A DNA stretch of 35,138 bases from contig JABHWT010000279.1 of assembly GCA_018657645.1 (NCBI GenBank), forward strand, positions 1-35,138, in the 5' to 3' direction. Positions within the stretch are counted from its first letter, which is position 1, and each line of letters begins with the position of its first letter. Below are positions 9,970 to 19,190 of this stretch, one piece after another. The position numbers were made by a program, and so were the translations under genes. This DNA is from Halieaceae bacterium (GTDB lineage Bacteria > Pseudomonadota > Gammaproteobacteria > Pseudomonadales > Halieaceae). Under the pieces are notes generated by a model. That model was not told where the DNA came from, searched no databases, and saw only the letters and a list, made by a program, of their open reading frames with translations.

Positions 9970-10811
9970 GCGAAGAGCAGAGTAACAGCGATTCAGGGAG
10001 AAGAACCTGGATCGAGAAAATAAAGCACCCTTTTTCCAGAGCACCCAGAAGCCGCCGGGATCTTGAAGATGTTTTATCTGTAGCGGCCAAAAATGAAGTT
10101 ATAGACGAGGATGCAAAGAATATCATCGAGGGCGCTCTGCAGGTCAGCGACATGCAAGTGCGCGATATCATGATTCCACGAGCACAAATGGTAGTTATCA
10201 AGGCAGAATGCGGGCTGGAAGAAATTCTGCCTCAAATCATCCTATCATCCCACTCTCGCTACCCCGTTATTGGTGACAACGCGGATGATATCCTCGGTAT
10301 ACTGCTGGCCAAGGATCTGCTTCCGCAAATACTGGAAAGGGACCCTGATAAGTTCGATATCCAAAGCCTTTTACGCACCACCACCGTCGTGCCAGAGAGC
10401 AAACGCCTCAATGTATTACTGCGTGAGTTTCGTGAAAACCGCAATCATATGGCACTGGTAATTGACGAGTATGGCGGAGTTGCGGGACTGGTCACTATTG
10501 AGGATGTGCTCGAGGAAATTGTCGGGGAGATTGAAGATGAAACGGATGCAGAAACCGACAATTTCATTCGAAAAATCACCGAGCGTGACTACTTCGTCAA
10601 GGCTCTCACTCCTATCGATGAGTTTAACGAGTACTTCAAGACAGAATTCAGCGACGCAGAGTTCGATACCATTGGAGGCCTGGTGACTCACGCCTTTGGA
10701 CACATGCCTTTACGCAATGAGATTACGATAATCAACAACTGTGAGTTCAAGGTTATCAACGCGGATCAACGTCGAATTCACAGCTTGCGAATGCGCCCCG
10801 TCCGGGTCTAA
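9966..10811 (+). CDS. corC: CorC/HlyC family CBS-domain protein
   Basis: Cytoplasmic protein of 281 residues with two CBS domains (about 65-190, VRDIMIPRAQ at the first) and a C-terminal CorC/HlyC domain (about 205-280, ending RIHSLRMRPVRV). The family is linked to magnesium/cobalt efflux; this short form (CorC/YbeX) lacks the membrane CNNM domain and is also tied to ribosome metabolism through its conserved neighbours. Overlaps ybeY by 4 bases; lnt begins 24 bases downstream. Confidence 0.93.
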   Translation: MSEEQSNSDSGRRTWIEKIKHPFSRAPRSRRDLEDVLSVAAKNEVIDEDAKNIIEGALQVSDMQVRDIMIPRAQMVVIKAECGLEEILPQIILSSHSRYPVIGDNADDILGILLAKDLLPQILERDPDKFDIQSLLRTTTVVPESKRLNVLLREFRENRNHMALVIDEYGGVAGLVTIEDVLEEIVGEIEDETDAETDNFIRKITERDYFVKALTPIDEFNEYFKTEFSDAEFDTIGGLVTHAFGHMPLRNEITIINNCEFKVINADQRRIHSLRMRPVRV

Positions 10812-10835
10812 CGCGGCGTCCAATATGAACCGGCC

Positions 10836-12356
10836 ATGACAAGAACCTCTAATTTCAGCCCTCACAAGCTGCAGGTTATGATGATGGCTGCCATGTCTGG
10901 CGCCCTGATCACCTTATCCCTGTCACCCTTGAACTGGTGGCCGGCAGGCATTCTCAGCATTGCCCTGTATCTGTCCCTGTTAAACAATTGCAGCTTACAA
11001 CAAGCACCTTGGCGAGGCTTGCTGTTCGGTCTTGGAATGTTTGGCTCAGGCGTATCCTGGGTCTATGTCAGCATTCACGTTCACGGCTATGCCAGCGCCC
11101 CGCTCGCGGCCTTACTGACTGTTATTTTTTGCGCAGGACTGGCACTGCTGCAGGCGCTGTGTGCCTGGAGTTATGTTCGTTGGGTAAGACCTTTACCGGG
11201 AGGGGCGCTGTTGGGGCTCCCCGCCCTGTGGGTGCTCTTTGAGTGGCTGCGCAGCTGGCTGCTCACGGGTTTTCCCTGGCTCTACCTTGGCTATGCACAT
11301 GTGGAAACACCACTGGCTGGCTGGGGGCCCATTATCGGCGTGTACGGCCTATCGTGGATCTGTGCCCTAACAGGCTGTTGCCTTTTCCTGGCCTGGCGCG
11401 ACCGCGGCACACTTCACTGCCTAAGCTACGTGGTGATAATTACAGCTTTGTGGGCGGGAGGTTGGCAACTGAAACAGATTCCGTGGGTAACACCAGTGAA
11501 AGGGGGCGTTTTAAGTGTTGCGATCTATCAACCCAATATACCCCAGGAGCAAAAATGGGACCCGGCCTGGTACCAATCCATCCTCCGCCAGTACCAGAAT
11601 GACACCCGCCCTCTCTTTGGCAACGACATCATCGTCTGGCCGGAGGCGGCAATCCCCAATTACTACCAGCGAGTCGATGATTTTCTCGACCCCATCGCTG
11701 AACGGGCGGCAATGAGCGGAACAACCTTGATTTCCGGTGTTCCCTACCAAAACACTGAAAATGGGGCTTTTTATAATGGGATTGTCGCTTTAGGCAACGG
11801 AGAAGGCGTTTATCTAAAACAGCGATTAGTGCCATTTGGTGAATATGTGCCAATGGAAAATCTACTGCGAGGCCTCATTGCTTTCTTTGACTTGCCCATG
11901 TCGAGCTTTAGCCCAGGCCCCGCCAATCAACCACTGCTGAATATAGGCGGATACCGGATTGCGCCGTTTATTTGTTATGAGGTGGTATATCCTGACCTGG
12001 TCGCCGGCAAGGCCAGCACTGCCGATTTGCTGGTGACCATCAGTAATGATAGCTGGTTCGGCAATTCAATAGGCCCCTTACAGCACTTGCAAATGGCCCG
12101 TATGCGCGCCCTTGAAAACGGGCGCTATATGATACGGGGCACTAACAACGGCGTATCCGCTATCATTAACTCACGTGGCCAGATCACCGCGCGAACCAGA
12201 CAATTCGTGGCCACCAGTCTAATCGGCGAAGTTCAGATTATGCAAGGTATGACGCCGCACGCAGGTTTTGGCTCAATGCCGGTAATTGCAGGCTGCGGAA
12301 TGACCCTTCTGTTGCTGGCACTAAGACCTTTCTTCCTCAGGCGCAGAGTAAGTTAA
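10836..12356 (+). CDS. lnt: Apolipoprotein N-acyltransferase
   Basis: Inner-membrane enzyme that adds the third acyl chain to the N-terminal cysteine of lipoproteins. The 506-residue protein has an N-terminal half with several membrane segments (about 10-210), a nitrilase-type periplasmic domain, and a final membrane segment (VIAGCGMTLLLLAL). The catalytic triad is visible: Glu270 in WPEAAIP, Lys328 in LKQRLVPFGEYVP and Cys380 in FICYEVVYPDL. The lipoprotein genes lptE and the DUF885 gene in this window encode possible substrates. Confidence 0.97.
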   Translation: MTRTSNFSPHKLQVMMMAAMSGALITLSLSPLNWWPAGILSIALYLSLLNNCSLQQAPWRGLLFGLGMFGSGVSWVYVSIHVHGYASAPLAALLTVIFCAGLALLQALCAWSYVRWVRPLPGGALLGLPALWVLFEWLRSWLLTGFPWLYLGYAHVETPLAGWGPIIGVYGLSWICALTGCCLFLAWRDRGTLHCLSYVVIITALWAGGWQLKQIPWVTPVKGGVLSVAIYQPNIPQEQKWDPAWYQSILRQYQNDTRPLFGNDIIVWPEAAIPNYYQRVDDFLDPIAERAAMSGTTLISGVPYQNTENGAFYNGIVALGNGEGVYLKQRLVPFGEYVPMENLLRGLIAFFDLPMSSFSPGPANQPLLNIGGYRIAPFICYEVVYPDLVAGKASTADLLVTISNDSWFGNSIGPLQHLQMARMRALENGRYMIRGTNNGVSAIINSRGQITARTRQFVATSLIGEVQIMQGMTPHAGFGSMPVIAGCGMTLLLLALRPFFLRRRVS

Positions 12357-12370
12357 GTATTATTTAACTT
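12350..12370. terminator. Weak AT-rich hairpin between convergent lnt and hemerythrin genes
   Basis: AAGTTAA and TTAACTT form a 7-bp stem with a 7-base loop spanning both stop codons. It is AT-rich, with no clear U-tract on either side, so it is at best a weak bidirectional terminator. Confidence 0.25.
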
Positions 12371-12725
12371 CAGATAGCTGAAGAAAGGTCTCCAGTCTCT
12401 TATCAATCCCGAATACATGGCAGGTCAACCACTCGGTGAGGAAGGTATGAACAATGTTCTTGAAGGCTGAATCATAGGCAGCGGACTGCTGCATTAATTT
12501 GTTAATTTCCGCTCTGAATTGATCGTGTGCCCGAATATGCTCTTTCATATCCGGGTACTTTAAATTATTCATATACAACTCCTCGAGAGAGAAGTGGTAC
12601 TCTGTGTATTCTCGCAGTTTGCGCAGCACCTCGACGTCGGAGTCCGGCTCTGAAATCATATCCAGAATATCAAACAGCACCTGATGCTGTGCATCCTGCC
12701 ATATAATGTCGCTGGTTTTTCTCAT
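12360..12725 (-). CDS. Bacteriohemerythrin
   Basis: Single-domain hemerythrin of 121 residues, an oxygen- or NO-binding di-iron protein of the cytoplasm. The ORF track starts at 12773 with a TTG; the ATG at 12725 (MRKTSDIIWQ) gives the normal length. All seven expected iron ligands are visible: His14, His44, Glu48, His63, His67, His103 and Asp108, within the motifs QDAQH, EYHFSLEE, HIRAHDQF and CHVFGID. It lies antisense between lnt and leuS. Its role (oxygen store, sensor or detoxifier) is not readable from the sequence. Confidence 0.92.
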   Translation of the reverse strand: MRKTSDIIWQDAQHQVLFDILDMISEPDSDVEVLRKLREYTEYHFSLEELYMNNLKYPDMKEHIRAHDQFRAEINKLMQQSAAYDSAFKNIVHTFLTEWLTCHVFGIDKRLETFLQLSEVK

Positions 12726-12784
12726 GTTCAGAGGATGTTTTAAAAACTGTCTTAATTCAACGATACAGATCAATTATTGTGCAA

Positions 12785-12813
12785 TTTATCGACCATCGCC
12801 CAGAGGATAAAAT
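12785..12813 (+). promoter_or_regulatory. Possible leuS promoter
   Basis: TTTATC and TAAAAT are spaced by 17 bases, ahead of the leuS-lptE-holA group. The -10 is a 5/6 match; the -35 is poor. Position supports it, since lnt ends 400 bases upstream with an antisense gene between. Confidence 0.3.
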
Positions 12814-12888
12814 GCTGGTAAAATCCGCGCTTCTTTTTTGCTTCGTGGCCTCTGGCTAGCACGATGGCATTGTTCAGAAGTGCCCTAG

Positions 12889-12904
12889 CCGGGATTTATC
12901 CCGG
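12889..12904 (+). other. Hairpin in the leuS leader
   Basis: CCGGGA-TTTA-TCCCGG is a perfect 6-bp GC-rich stem with a 4-base loop, 48 bases before the leuS ATG. No U-tract follows, so it is not a standard terminator. It may stabilise or regulate the leader; I see no T-box or leader peptide rich in leucine codons. Confidence 0.4.
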
Positions 12905-12952
12905 ACTGGCCACAAGGTATCACCCCTGTAACCATGAGACTCAATAGGCTAA

Positions 12953-15400
12953 ATGGAACAACACTATAACCCGCAATCCCTAGAGCAAGGCGCCCAGAAA
13001 TACTGGCTGGCAAACAACAGCTTCGCCGTGCAACCAGACGACTCCAGGGAGAAATTTTACTGCCTGGCCATGTTCCCATACCCCAGTGGCCAACTCCACA
13101 TGGGCCACGTACGCAATTATACCATTGCCGATGTGATCGCTCGCTATCAACGCATGCTAGGCAAAGCGGTGCTTCAGCCAATGGGCTGGGACGCATTCGG
13201 ACTGCCAGCAGAAAATGCCGCTATCAAACACAATGTCCCTCCCGCACAGTGGACGGCCGAGAACATCGAGTACATGCGCGAGCAATTTCGCCTGCTGGGT
13301 TTTGCCTACGACTGGGATCGTGAACTGGCTACCTGCCACCCCCAGTACTATCGCTGGGAGCAATGGTTTTTCATACGTCTGTTTGAAAAAGGCCTGGCCT
13401 ATAAGAAAAAGGCCGAGGTGAACTGGTGTGAGACAGATCAGACTGTGCTTGCCAACGAGCAGGTGGTGGATGGCTGCTGCTGGCGCTGCGACAACCCGGT
13501 GGAGCGCCGTGAAATTGATCAGTGGTTCATTAGAATTACCGAGTACGCCGACCAGTTGCTGAGCGACCTGGACCAGTTGGACCAATGGCCGGAGCGAGTG
13601 CGCACCATGCAGCGCAACTGGATAGGTCGGTCCGAGGGTATCGATCTTGATTTCACGCTGGCCGACAGCAGTGCACTAAGCGTTTATACCACCCGGCCCG
13701 ATACGCTTATGGGGGTCACCTATCTGGCGATTGCGCCGCAGCACCGTGTGGCCAAAGCAGCGGCCAGCAATAATCCCGCTCTGGCCGCTTTTGTTGAGTC
13801 TCAGACCAGCATAAAATTGGCCGAAGCTGATATGGCTACAATGGATAAGGTGGGCATGGATACTGGCGTCACTGCCACCCACCCGCTCACCGGCAAGGAA
13901 ATTCCTGTTTGGGTCGCCAATTTCGTATTAATGAGTTACGGCTCGGGTGCAGTTATGTCGGTGCCCGGCCACGATCAGAGAGACTGGGAATTTGCCACCA
14001 AATATCAGCTGCCTATCGCCCAGGTCATTGCGCCTGTGGAGAACGAGGACTGCAATCTCGATCAGGCAGCATTCACTGATAAGGGCATTCTGGTTAATTC
14101 GGGCGACTACAACGGCCTGGGTTTTGAACAGGCATTCGACGCTATTTCTGATCGGCTCGAGCGGGAAGGTCGAGGGCGGCGCAGTATTAATTTTCGCCTG
14201 CGCGACTGGGGCGTTTCTCGGCAGCGATATTGGGGGGCCCCAATCCCAATCATCAACTGCGACACCTGCGGTGCGGTCCCGGTGCCAGACCAGGAGTTGC
14301 CGGTAGTACTTCCCACCGATGTCAAATTTGAAGGCGTCGGTTCACCTATCAAGAAGATGCCCGAGTTCTACCAGACCACATGCCCCAAGTGCGGCGGAGA
14401 AGCGACCAGAGAAACCGATACCTTCGACACCTTTGTAGAATCATCCTGGTATTACGCCCGCTATGCCTGTACGCGAAATAGCAATGCCATGCTGGACCAG
14501 GAGGCCAATTACTGGGCACCTGTAGACCAGTATGTCGGGGGAATAGAGCATGCCATCTTGCATTTACTCTATGCTCGTTTTTTCCACAAATTAATGCGCG
14601 ACGAGGGACTGGTAGACTCCGACGAGCCCTTTAAGCGGCTGCTAACCCAGGGAATGGTGCTAAAAGATGGCGCCAAAATGTCAAAGTCCAAGGGCAATAC
14701 GGTAGATCCTCAGTCGCTGATAAACACCTACGGCGCCGATACTGTGCGATTATTCAGTATGTTTGCCGCCCCCCCAGAGCAGTCTCTGGAGTGGTCAGAC
14801 TCTGGAGTGGAAGGCGCCAATCGATTCCTGCGACGACTATGGAAGCTGGTAGTCAATCACGTCGCCCACGGCAGCGCACCGGCTCTATCGGTGCCCGACC
14901 TGAGTAATAATCAGAGGGCTGTTAGACGTAAAACCCACGAAACAATTGCCAAGGTAAGCGACGATTTCAGTCGTCGCCAGACCTTTAACACAGCCATAGC
15001 AGCAACCATGGAACTGTGCAACGACCTTGGAAAGCTGGGTACAGACGCACAGGACCGCGCAATTATGGCGGAGGCGCTACGCGCGGTTGTATTGATGCTG
15101 AACCCTGTAGTACCACATATTTGTCACCGTATGTGGCAGCTTCTAACAGGTGAGAGTGACATACTGACGGCCAGCTGGCCGATTGTAGATGAATCGGCCC
15201 TGACCCGTGATACCCTTGAGATAGTGGTTCAGGTTAACGGCAAGGTGAGGGCCAGAATAACCGTTCCCACCGACGCCGATAAAGATGCTATCCAGTCCCT
15301 GGCACTGGAGCAGGAGAATGTTAAACGATTTCTCGAGGGCGTTACCGTTCGCAAGACAATTGTAGTGCCGGGAAAACTGGTTAATATTGTTGCCAATTAA
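12953..15400 (+). CDS. leuS: Leucyl-tRNA synthetase, short form without the leucine-specific domain
   Basis: Class I synthetase charging tRNA-Leu. The 815-residue protein has the HIGH motif as HMGH (49-52), an intact CP1 editing domain ([24 protein letters not shown]), the [12 protein letters not shown] block after the catalytic core, and a conserved C-terminus (KLVNIVAN). Unusually, only four residues (KDGA) separate QGMVL from KMSKS (575-579); E. coli and Pseudomonas enzymes carry a leucine-specific insertion of roughly 45-50 residues there and are about 860-870 long. The reading frame is intact through this point, so this is a true short form and not a frameshift. Followed by lptE and holA, as in Pseudomonas. 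Confidence 0.97.
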   Translation: MEQHYNPQSLEQGAQKYWLANNSFAVQPDDSREKFYCLAMFPYPSGQLHMGHVRNYTIADVIARYQRMLGKAVLQPMGWDAFGLPAENAAIKHNVPPAQWTAENIEYMREQFRLLGFAYDWDRELATCHPQYYRWEQWFFIRLFEKGLAYKKKAEVNWCETDQTVLANEQVVDGCCWRCDNPVERREIDQWFIRITEYADQLLSDLDQLDQWPERVRTMQRNWIGRSEGIDLDFTLADSSALSVYTTRPDTLMGVTYLAIAPQHRVAKAAASNNPALAAFVESQTSIKLAEADMATMDKVGMDTGVTATHPLTGKEIPVWVANFVLMSYGSGAVMSVPGHDQRDWEFATKYQLPIAQVIAPVENEDCNLDQAAFTDKGILVNSGDYNGLGFEQAFDAISDRLEREGRGRRSINFRLRDWGVSRQRYWGAPIPIINCDTCGAVPVPDQELPVVLPTDVKFEGVGSPIKKMPEFYQTTCPKCGGEATRETDTFDTFVESSWYYARYACTRNSNAMLDQEANYWAPVDQYVGGIEHAILHLLYARFFHKLMRDEGLVDSDEPFKRLLTQGMVLKDGAKMSKSKGNTVDPQSLINTYGADTVRLFSMFAAPPEQSLEWSDSGVEGANRFLRRLWKLVVNHVAHGSAPALSVPDLSNNQRAVRRKTHETIAKVSDDFSRRQTFNTAIAATMELCNDLGKLGTDAQDRAIMAEALRAVVLMLNPVVPHICHRMWQLLTGESDILTASWPIVDESALTRDTLEIVVQVNGKVRARITVPTDADKDAIQSLALEQENVKRFLEGVTVRKTIVVPGKLVNIVAN

Positions 15401-15421
15401 TTCACCACACAGAGGCGCCAC

Positions 15422-15937
15422 ATGTACAGGCATTCCGCACGTCTAACCACTGCTATCTTTGCGCTAACCTGCCTGGTGAGTGCCTGCGGGTTCCAACTGC
15501 GCGGCACTGGAGGCACCGGTCTGCCAGAAGAGTGGAAGAGCATGTATCTGGCAACATCAAGCCCGAACAGTGAACTAAGCCGGGAGCTGAGCAGCAATTT
15601 TTCAGCCAATGGTATTCTTTGGGTTGACAGCGACCAGGCCAATTTTACATTGAACCTCGGCCCCGAGCGATTCAATCAGCGCAATCTTTCCATTAACTCC
15701 CAGGCTCGCGCCTCGGAATTCGAGCTTTCCCTGACCGCAGAGTTCTCCGTACTGAATGCCGGCAGAATCCCGGTAATTGAAAACAGCACCGCATCGGTGG
15801 TCAAGCAAATGGAGAACGACCCCAGAAATGTCGTCGGCAAAGCCGAGGAAATCCGTATTCTGAAAGACGAAATGCGCACCGAGCTGGTTCAGCAAATAAT
15901 GCGCCGCATCGGCTATTTTGCAACCAGCACTCAGTAG
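15422..15937 (+). CDS. lptE: LPS-assembly lipoprotein LptE
   Basis: Outer-membrane lipoprotein that plugs the LptD barrel in lipopolysaccharide export. The 171-residue precursor has a signal peptide with lipobox LVSAC (lipidated Cys22), followed by GFQLRGTGG, which is typical of LptE. It begins 21 bases after leuS, with GAGG upstream, and precedes holA, the conserved order. It is a likely substrate of the Lnt encoded upstream. Confidence 0.94.
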   Translation: MYRHSARLTTAIFALTCLVSACGFQLRGTGGTGLPEEWKSMYLATSSPNSELSRELSSNFSANGILWVDSDQANFTLNLGPERFNQRNLSINSQARASEFELSLTAEFSVLNAGRIPVIENSTASVVKQMENDPRNVVGKAEEIRILKDEMRTELVQQIMRRIGYFATSTQ

Positions 15938-15955
15938 TATCTTCAAACGTATAAA

Positions 15956-16960
15956 ATGCGATTACGCCCGGAGCAACTCGCCAAGCATCTTAAGCAACAG
16001 CTACTACCTCTGTATATAGTGAGTGGCGATGAGCCATTGCTACTGCAGGAGGCCTGCGACCTTATTCGTGCACAGGCCCGGGAGCAGGGCTGCACCGAGC
16101 GCGAAATCATCGATGCTAGTGTCAAAGGCTTTGACTGGCGAGACATCCTCAGCAGTGCAAACAATATGTCCCTGTTTGGCGACCGCAAGCTCATAGAATT
16201 ACGCCTACCCAGTGGCAAGCCCGGCAAGGACGGTAGCAAAGCCCTCTGCGAATACGTTGAGCAATCGGGAGAGTTGGATGTATTGCTGATTGTTGCCGGA
16301 AAAATTGATAAAAAATCAACCAACAGCAAGTGGTTCAAGGCATTAGACAAGGTTGGAGGGGTTATCCAGATATGGCCGGTGGGTGCTAAAGAGCTTCCGC
16401 GATGGTTACAGCAGCGAGTGATTCAGATAGGCATGAGCATTACCGACGATGCCTTGCAATTACTGTCTGAGCGGGTGGAAGGCAATCTCCTGGCTGCGGT
16501 ACAAGAAGTAGAGAAATTAAAATTGCTGGCCAATGATTCGCGTATCACCGCTCAAACAGTAGCCAATGCGGTCTCCGACAATGCCCGCTACGATATATTC
16601 GGTATGGTGGATAGCGCCATATCGGGCAATACCACTAACAGTCTTCGTATGCTCCATGGACTGCGAAACGAGGGCACCGAACCAGCGGTGGTGTTATGGG
16701 CGCTGGCACGTGAGATTCGCACCCTGTATGAGGCGCAGCTTATTTGTGACACGGGGCAAACTGTACAGCAGGCATTGAACTCACTACGCGTCTGGAATAA
16801 TCGCATCCCTACAATGCAATCGGCCCTCTCTCGTCATGACCTGAGTTCGCTCACCGCACTACTGGAACAGGCTGCCACGGTTGACGGCAGCATTAAGGGA
16901 TATGACGAGGGCAAACCCTGGGATAACCTGGAGAGTCTCGTTGCCGGACTTAGCCAGTAA
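15956..16960 (+). CDS. holA: DNA polymerase III subunit delta
   Basis: Clamp-loader delta subunit, which opens the beta sliding clamp. The 334-residue protein has the expected N-terminal start MRLRPEQLAKHLKQQLLPLYIVSGDEPLLLQEA, the conserved SLFGDRKLIELRLPSGKPG segment (beta-contact region, about 70-90), and a helical C-terminal domain ending KPWDNLESLVAGLSQ. Last gene of the leuS group; converges with the methyltransferase gene 16 bases downstream. Confidence 0.95.
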   Translation: MRLRPEQLAKHLKQQLLPLYIVSGDEPLLLQEACDLIRAQAREQGCTEREIIDASVKGFDWRDILSSANNMSLFGDRKLIELRLPSGKPGKDGSKALCEYVEQSGELDVLLIVAGKIDKKSTNSKWFKALDKVGGVIQIWPVGAKELPRWLQQRVIQIGMSITDDALQLLSERVEGNLLAAVQEVEKLKLLANDSRITAQTVANAVSDNARYDIFGMVDSAISGNTTNSLRMLHGLRNEGTEPAVVLWALAREIRTLYEAQLICDTGQTVQQALNSLRVWNNRIPTMQSALSRHDLSSLTALLEQAATVDGSIKGYDEGKPWDNLESLVAGLSQ

Positions 16961-16976
16961 AGCCCATCCGGCTATC

Positions 16977-17714
16977 TCAGGGTTTCTCAAACACCAGTAT
17001 AAAGCGATCAGTGATGCCCCGCACCTTGGGATCGAAGGGGCTTAAGCTGAAATCATCGTCGGGATTACGCAGAACATCACTGCTAGCGACATATTTTAAG
17101 CCGTAGCTTTCCACATCCTTACGGGCAAAGGCCTCATCGATTCGGTGCAGATCTTGCGCTGCACTACTCCCAGTGCCAACCGCGCCCTGGTGGTCGACGA
17201 TCAGGAATCGTCCACCGGGTTTGAGCGCTTTTACGATCTGCCCCATGAAGTCCGCCACATCTATTGTCGGCCAACCCTCGCTGGAGTGATACAAATCGTG
17301 ATATGACATGATGATCATTGCCGCATCCAGATTACCCTCTCCCAGGTCCAGGTCGTCCACTTCTCGATCGTGACGAGTGACGCCAGGGGGCGCACCCTTA
17401 GCAAAACGCGCATCCAGGGCCTTGGCAGCAAAACCAAGATAGGCTTTGTTGTTATGCAATAACACATCGCCACCCGGTGACACAACACTGCCAAGAAGCT
17501 CACTGTAGTAACCACCACCGGCAAAAATATCTGCGACCCGGTCACCTTCCCCTATGCCGAGCAGTTCAATTACCACATCCGGCCTGCTGCGCGCATCCCG
17601 TTTCTGGTCAGCAATCGACCTGTCGGGATCTGCCAGCACCTTAGTCAGTGTTTCGGCATGTAGCGGCATTATGCTGGTTACCATCAATAGTGCTGCTGCA
17701 ACTATTTTTTTCAT
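16977..17714 (-). CDS. Exported class I SAM methyltransferase-like protein
   Basis: A 245-residue protein with an apparent signal peptide (MKKIVAAALLMVTSIMPLHA, cleavage after HA) and a Rossmann methyltransferase fold. Motif I is VADIFAGGGYYSELL and the post-core strand includes LKPGGRFLIVDHQG. It resembles the predicted methyltransferase family COG4798. Export is surprising because S-adenosylmethionine is cytoplasmic, so the catalytic role is uncertain. Start ATG preceded by AGGAGAGAAGG. It may be monocistronic. Confidence 0.8.
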   Translation of the reverse strand: MKKIVAAALLMVTSIMPLHAETLTKVLADPDRSIADQKRDARSRPDVVIELLGIGEGDRVADIFAGGGYYSELLGSVVSPGGDVLLHNNKAYLGFAAKALDARFAKGAPPGVTRHDREVDDLDLGEGNLDAAMIIMSYHDLYHSSEGWPTIDVADFMGQIVKALKPGGRFLIVDHQGAVGTGSSAAQDLHRIDEAFARKDVESYGLKYVASSDVLRNPDDDFSLSPFDPKVRGITDRFILVFEKP

Positions 17715-17869
17715 AGCCCCTTCTCTCCTGCTAATAAATATACAATCCTCCAGTCTGGTGCTAGGGCTTGATCAATGCAAGTGCATTCACCGCAACCAGG
17801 CCTCGCTTTAACGTCTAGTGCGCAAACAACATCCATCCACAAACCTGCCGCAGTGAATAAATGTCAACA

Positions 17870-17888
17870 CACCAATTAGTGCCCATCC
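17870..17888. repeat. Partial copy of the foldback-element end motif
   Basis: CACCAATTAGTGCCCATCC matches the left end motif of the element at 31023-31041 in 18 of 19 bases. It lies between divergent genes upstream of the LLM oxidoreductase gene. Homology stops after this stretch, so it is either a decayed copy or a short dispersed motif. Confidence 0.5.
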
Positions 17889-17949
17889 GAGATTGAAGAA
17901 ATGCGCTGCCCTGTGCCATAGTATGCAACCCTGACAGTAGGAGAGTTAC

Positions 17950-18978
17950 ATGAAAACATCCCTGAAAATCGACGGCGGCTTTGGATTTGCTGGCGAATTC
18001 GACAGCACCGATAAGCTGGTTAACAAAGCCAGGCAATTGGAAGAATTGGGGTTCGACGGGCTGCTGGTAGCCGAAATGGCTCACGATCCTTTTTTGCCTC
18101 TGGCCCTGGCCGCACACGAGACCAGCTCTATCGAATTGCGCACTTCCATCGCCGTGGCCCTGGCACGCAACCCAATGAACATGGCTAATATCGGCCACGA
18201 CTTGAATGCCTACTCCCAGGGGCGCTTTACCCTGGGCCTAGGCTCACAGATCAAGCCCCATATCAGCAAGCGGTTTAATATGCCCTGGCACGGCCCAGCC
18301 AAACAAATGCGGGAATTCATCGAAGCTACCCGGGCCATCTGGAATTGCTGGTATGACGGCGAACGCCTTGAGTACAGCGGTGACTGCTACTCCTACCGAC
18401 TAATGACACCCGAGTTCACTCCCACTAATACCGAACATGGTCGACCCAAGATACTTATGGCCGCAGTCGGCCCATTGATGACACAAACTGCTGCCGCCGT
18501 GGCCGATGGTATTATCGTCCACGCCTTCTGCAGTGAACAACACTTCAAGGAAGTGATGCTGCCTCAGTTGGAGACCGACCTGGCCGCCAACGGCCGATCA
18601 GTTGAGGATTTTGAAATCCAGTTCCCTGTGTTTGTTGCCCAAGGCGAAACAGAGGAGGAACTGGAAAAGAGCAAGATGGGTATTAAATACCGACTGGGCT
18701 TCTACGCCTCCACACCGGCCTATAAAACGGTTCTTGATACTCACGGCTGGGGTGATTTACAGCCGAGGCTCAACCGACTGACCAAAGACGGCAAGTGGGA
18801 ACAACTACCCCGCGAGATTCCCGACGAGATGTTATACGCTTTTGCCGCAGTAGGTGGCCCACTGGAAGTGGCACAGCAACTTAAGGATCGCTTCGGGGGC
18901 CTGGTAGACAGGGTGGCACTGGAAGCTCATTACAAGCCCGATATCCTGGAGCAGCAGATGAACATTTTGAGGGCGTAA
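17950..18978 (+). CDS. LLM class (luciferase-like) flavin/F420-dependent oxidoreductase
   Basis: A 342-residue TIM-barrel enzyme of the bacterial luciferase-like superfamily. The ordered signatures LEELGFDGLLVAEM, then AVALARNPMNMANIGHDL, then GRFTLGLGSQI and KILMAAVGPLM are typical; the overall look is closest to the TIGR03617 group named for F420-dependent mycobacterial enzymes. Whether the cofactor is F420 or FMN cannot be decided from sequence. A GTAGGAGAG Shine-Dalgarno precedes the ATG. Neighbours give no substrate clue, although other oxidoreductases occur a few kilobases downstream. Confidence 0.85.
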   Translation: MKTSLKIDGGFGFAGEFDSTDKLVNKARQLEELGFDGLLVAEMAHDPFLPLALAAHETSSIELRTSIAVALARNPMNMANIGHDLNAYSQGRFTLGLGSQIKPHISKRFNMPWHGPAKQMREFIEATRAIWNCWYDGERLEYSGDCYSYRLMTPEFTPTNTEHGRPKILMAAVGPLMTQTAAAVADGIIVHAFCSEQHFKEVMLPQLETDLAANGRSVEDFEIQFPVFVAQGETEEELEKSKMGIKYRLGFYASTPAYKTVLDTHGWGDLQPRLNRLTKDGKWEQLPREIPDEMLYAFAAVGGPLEVAQQLKDRFGGLVDRVALEAHYKPDILEQQMNILRA

Positions 18979-19026
18979 AAAGAGCAAAATAAGGCCCGTA
19001 GCCAGTACAGCCCAGCAGGTCGTATC

Positions 19027-19074
19027 CCCCTCCAGCGAGGGGCGTTCAGCTACTCAGGTGCCGCGCCACCTGAG
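19027..19074. other. Two adjacent hairpins upstream of imuA
   Basis: CCCCTC-CAGC-GAGGGG (19027-19042) and CTCAGGTG-CCGCGC-CACCTGAG (19053-19074) are both perfect stems, lying between the LLM oxidoreductase stop and the LexA box. Neither is followed by a U-tract. They could stop or slow read-through into imuA or protect the 3' end of the upstream mRNA. Confidence 0.45.
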
Positions 19075-19153
19075 CCTGCTCACACTACCTGCCCGTGGCA
19101 TCAGTCGCAATATCTACCACCACGAGACTTGCATTCTGATTATCACTCAGATA

Positions 19154-19169
19154 CTGTATGTATATACAG
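19154..19169. promoter_or_regulatory. LexA-binding site (SOS box) of imuA
   Basis: CTGTATGTATATACAG fits the gammaproteobacterial LexA consensus CTGT-N8-ACAG exactly, with the palindrome extending outward to TACTGTA/TACAGTA. It ends 21 bases before the imuA ATG, where LexA would block transcription. Confidence 0.92.
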
Positions 19170-19190
19170 TAGTTGTCGCGAGTTTGCATT

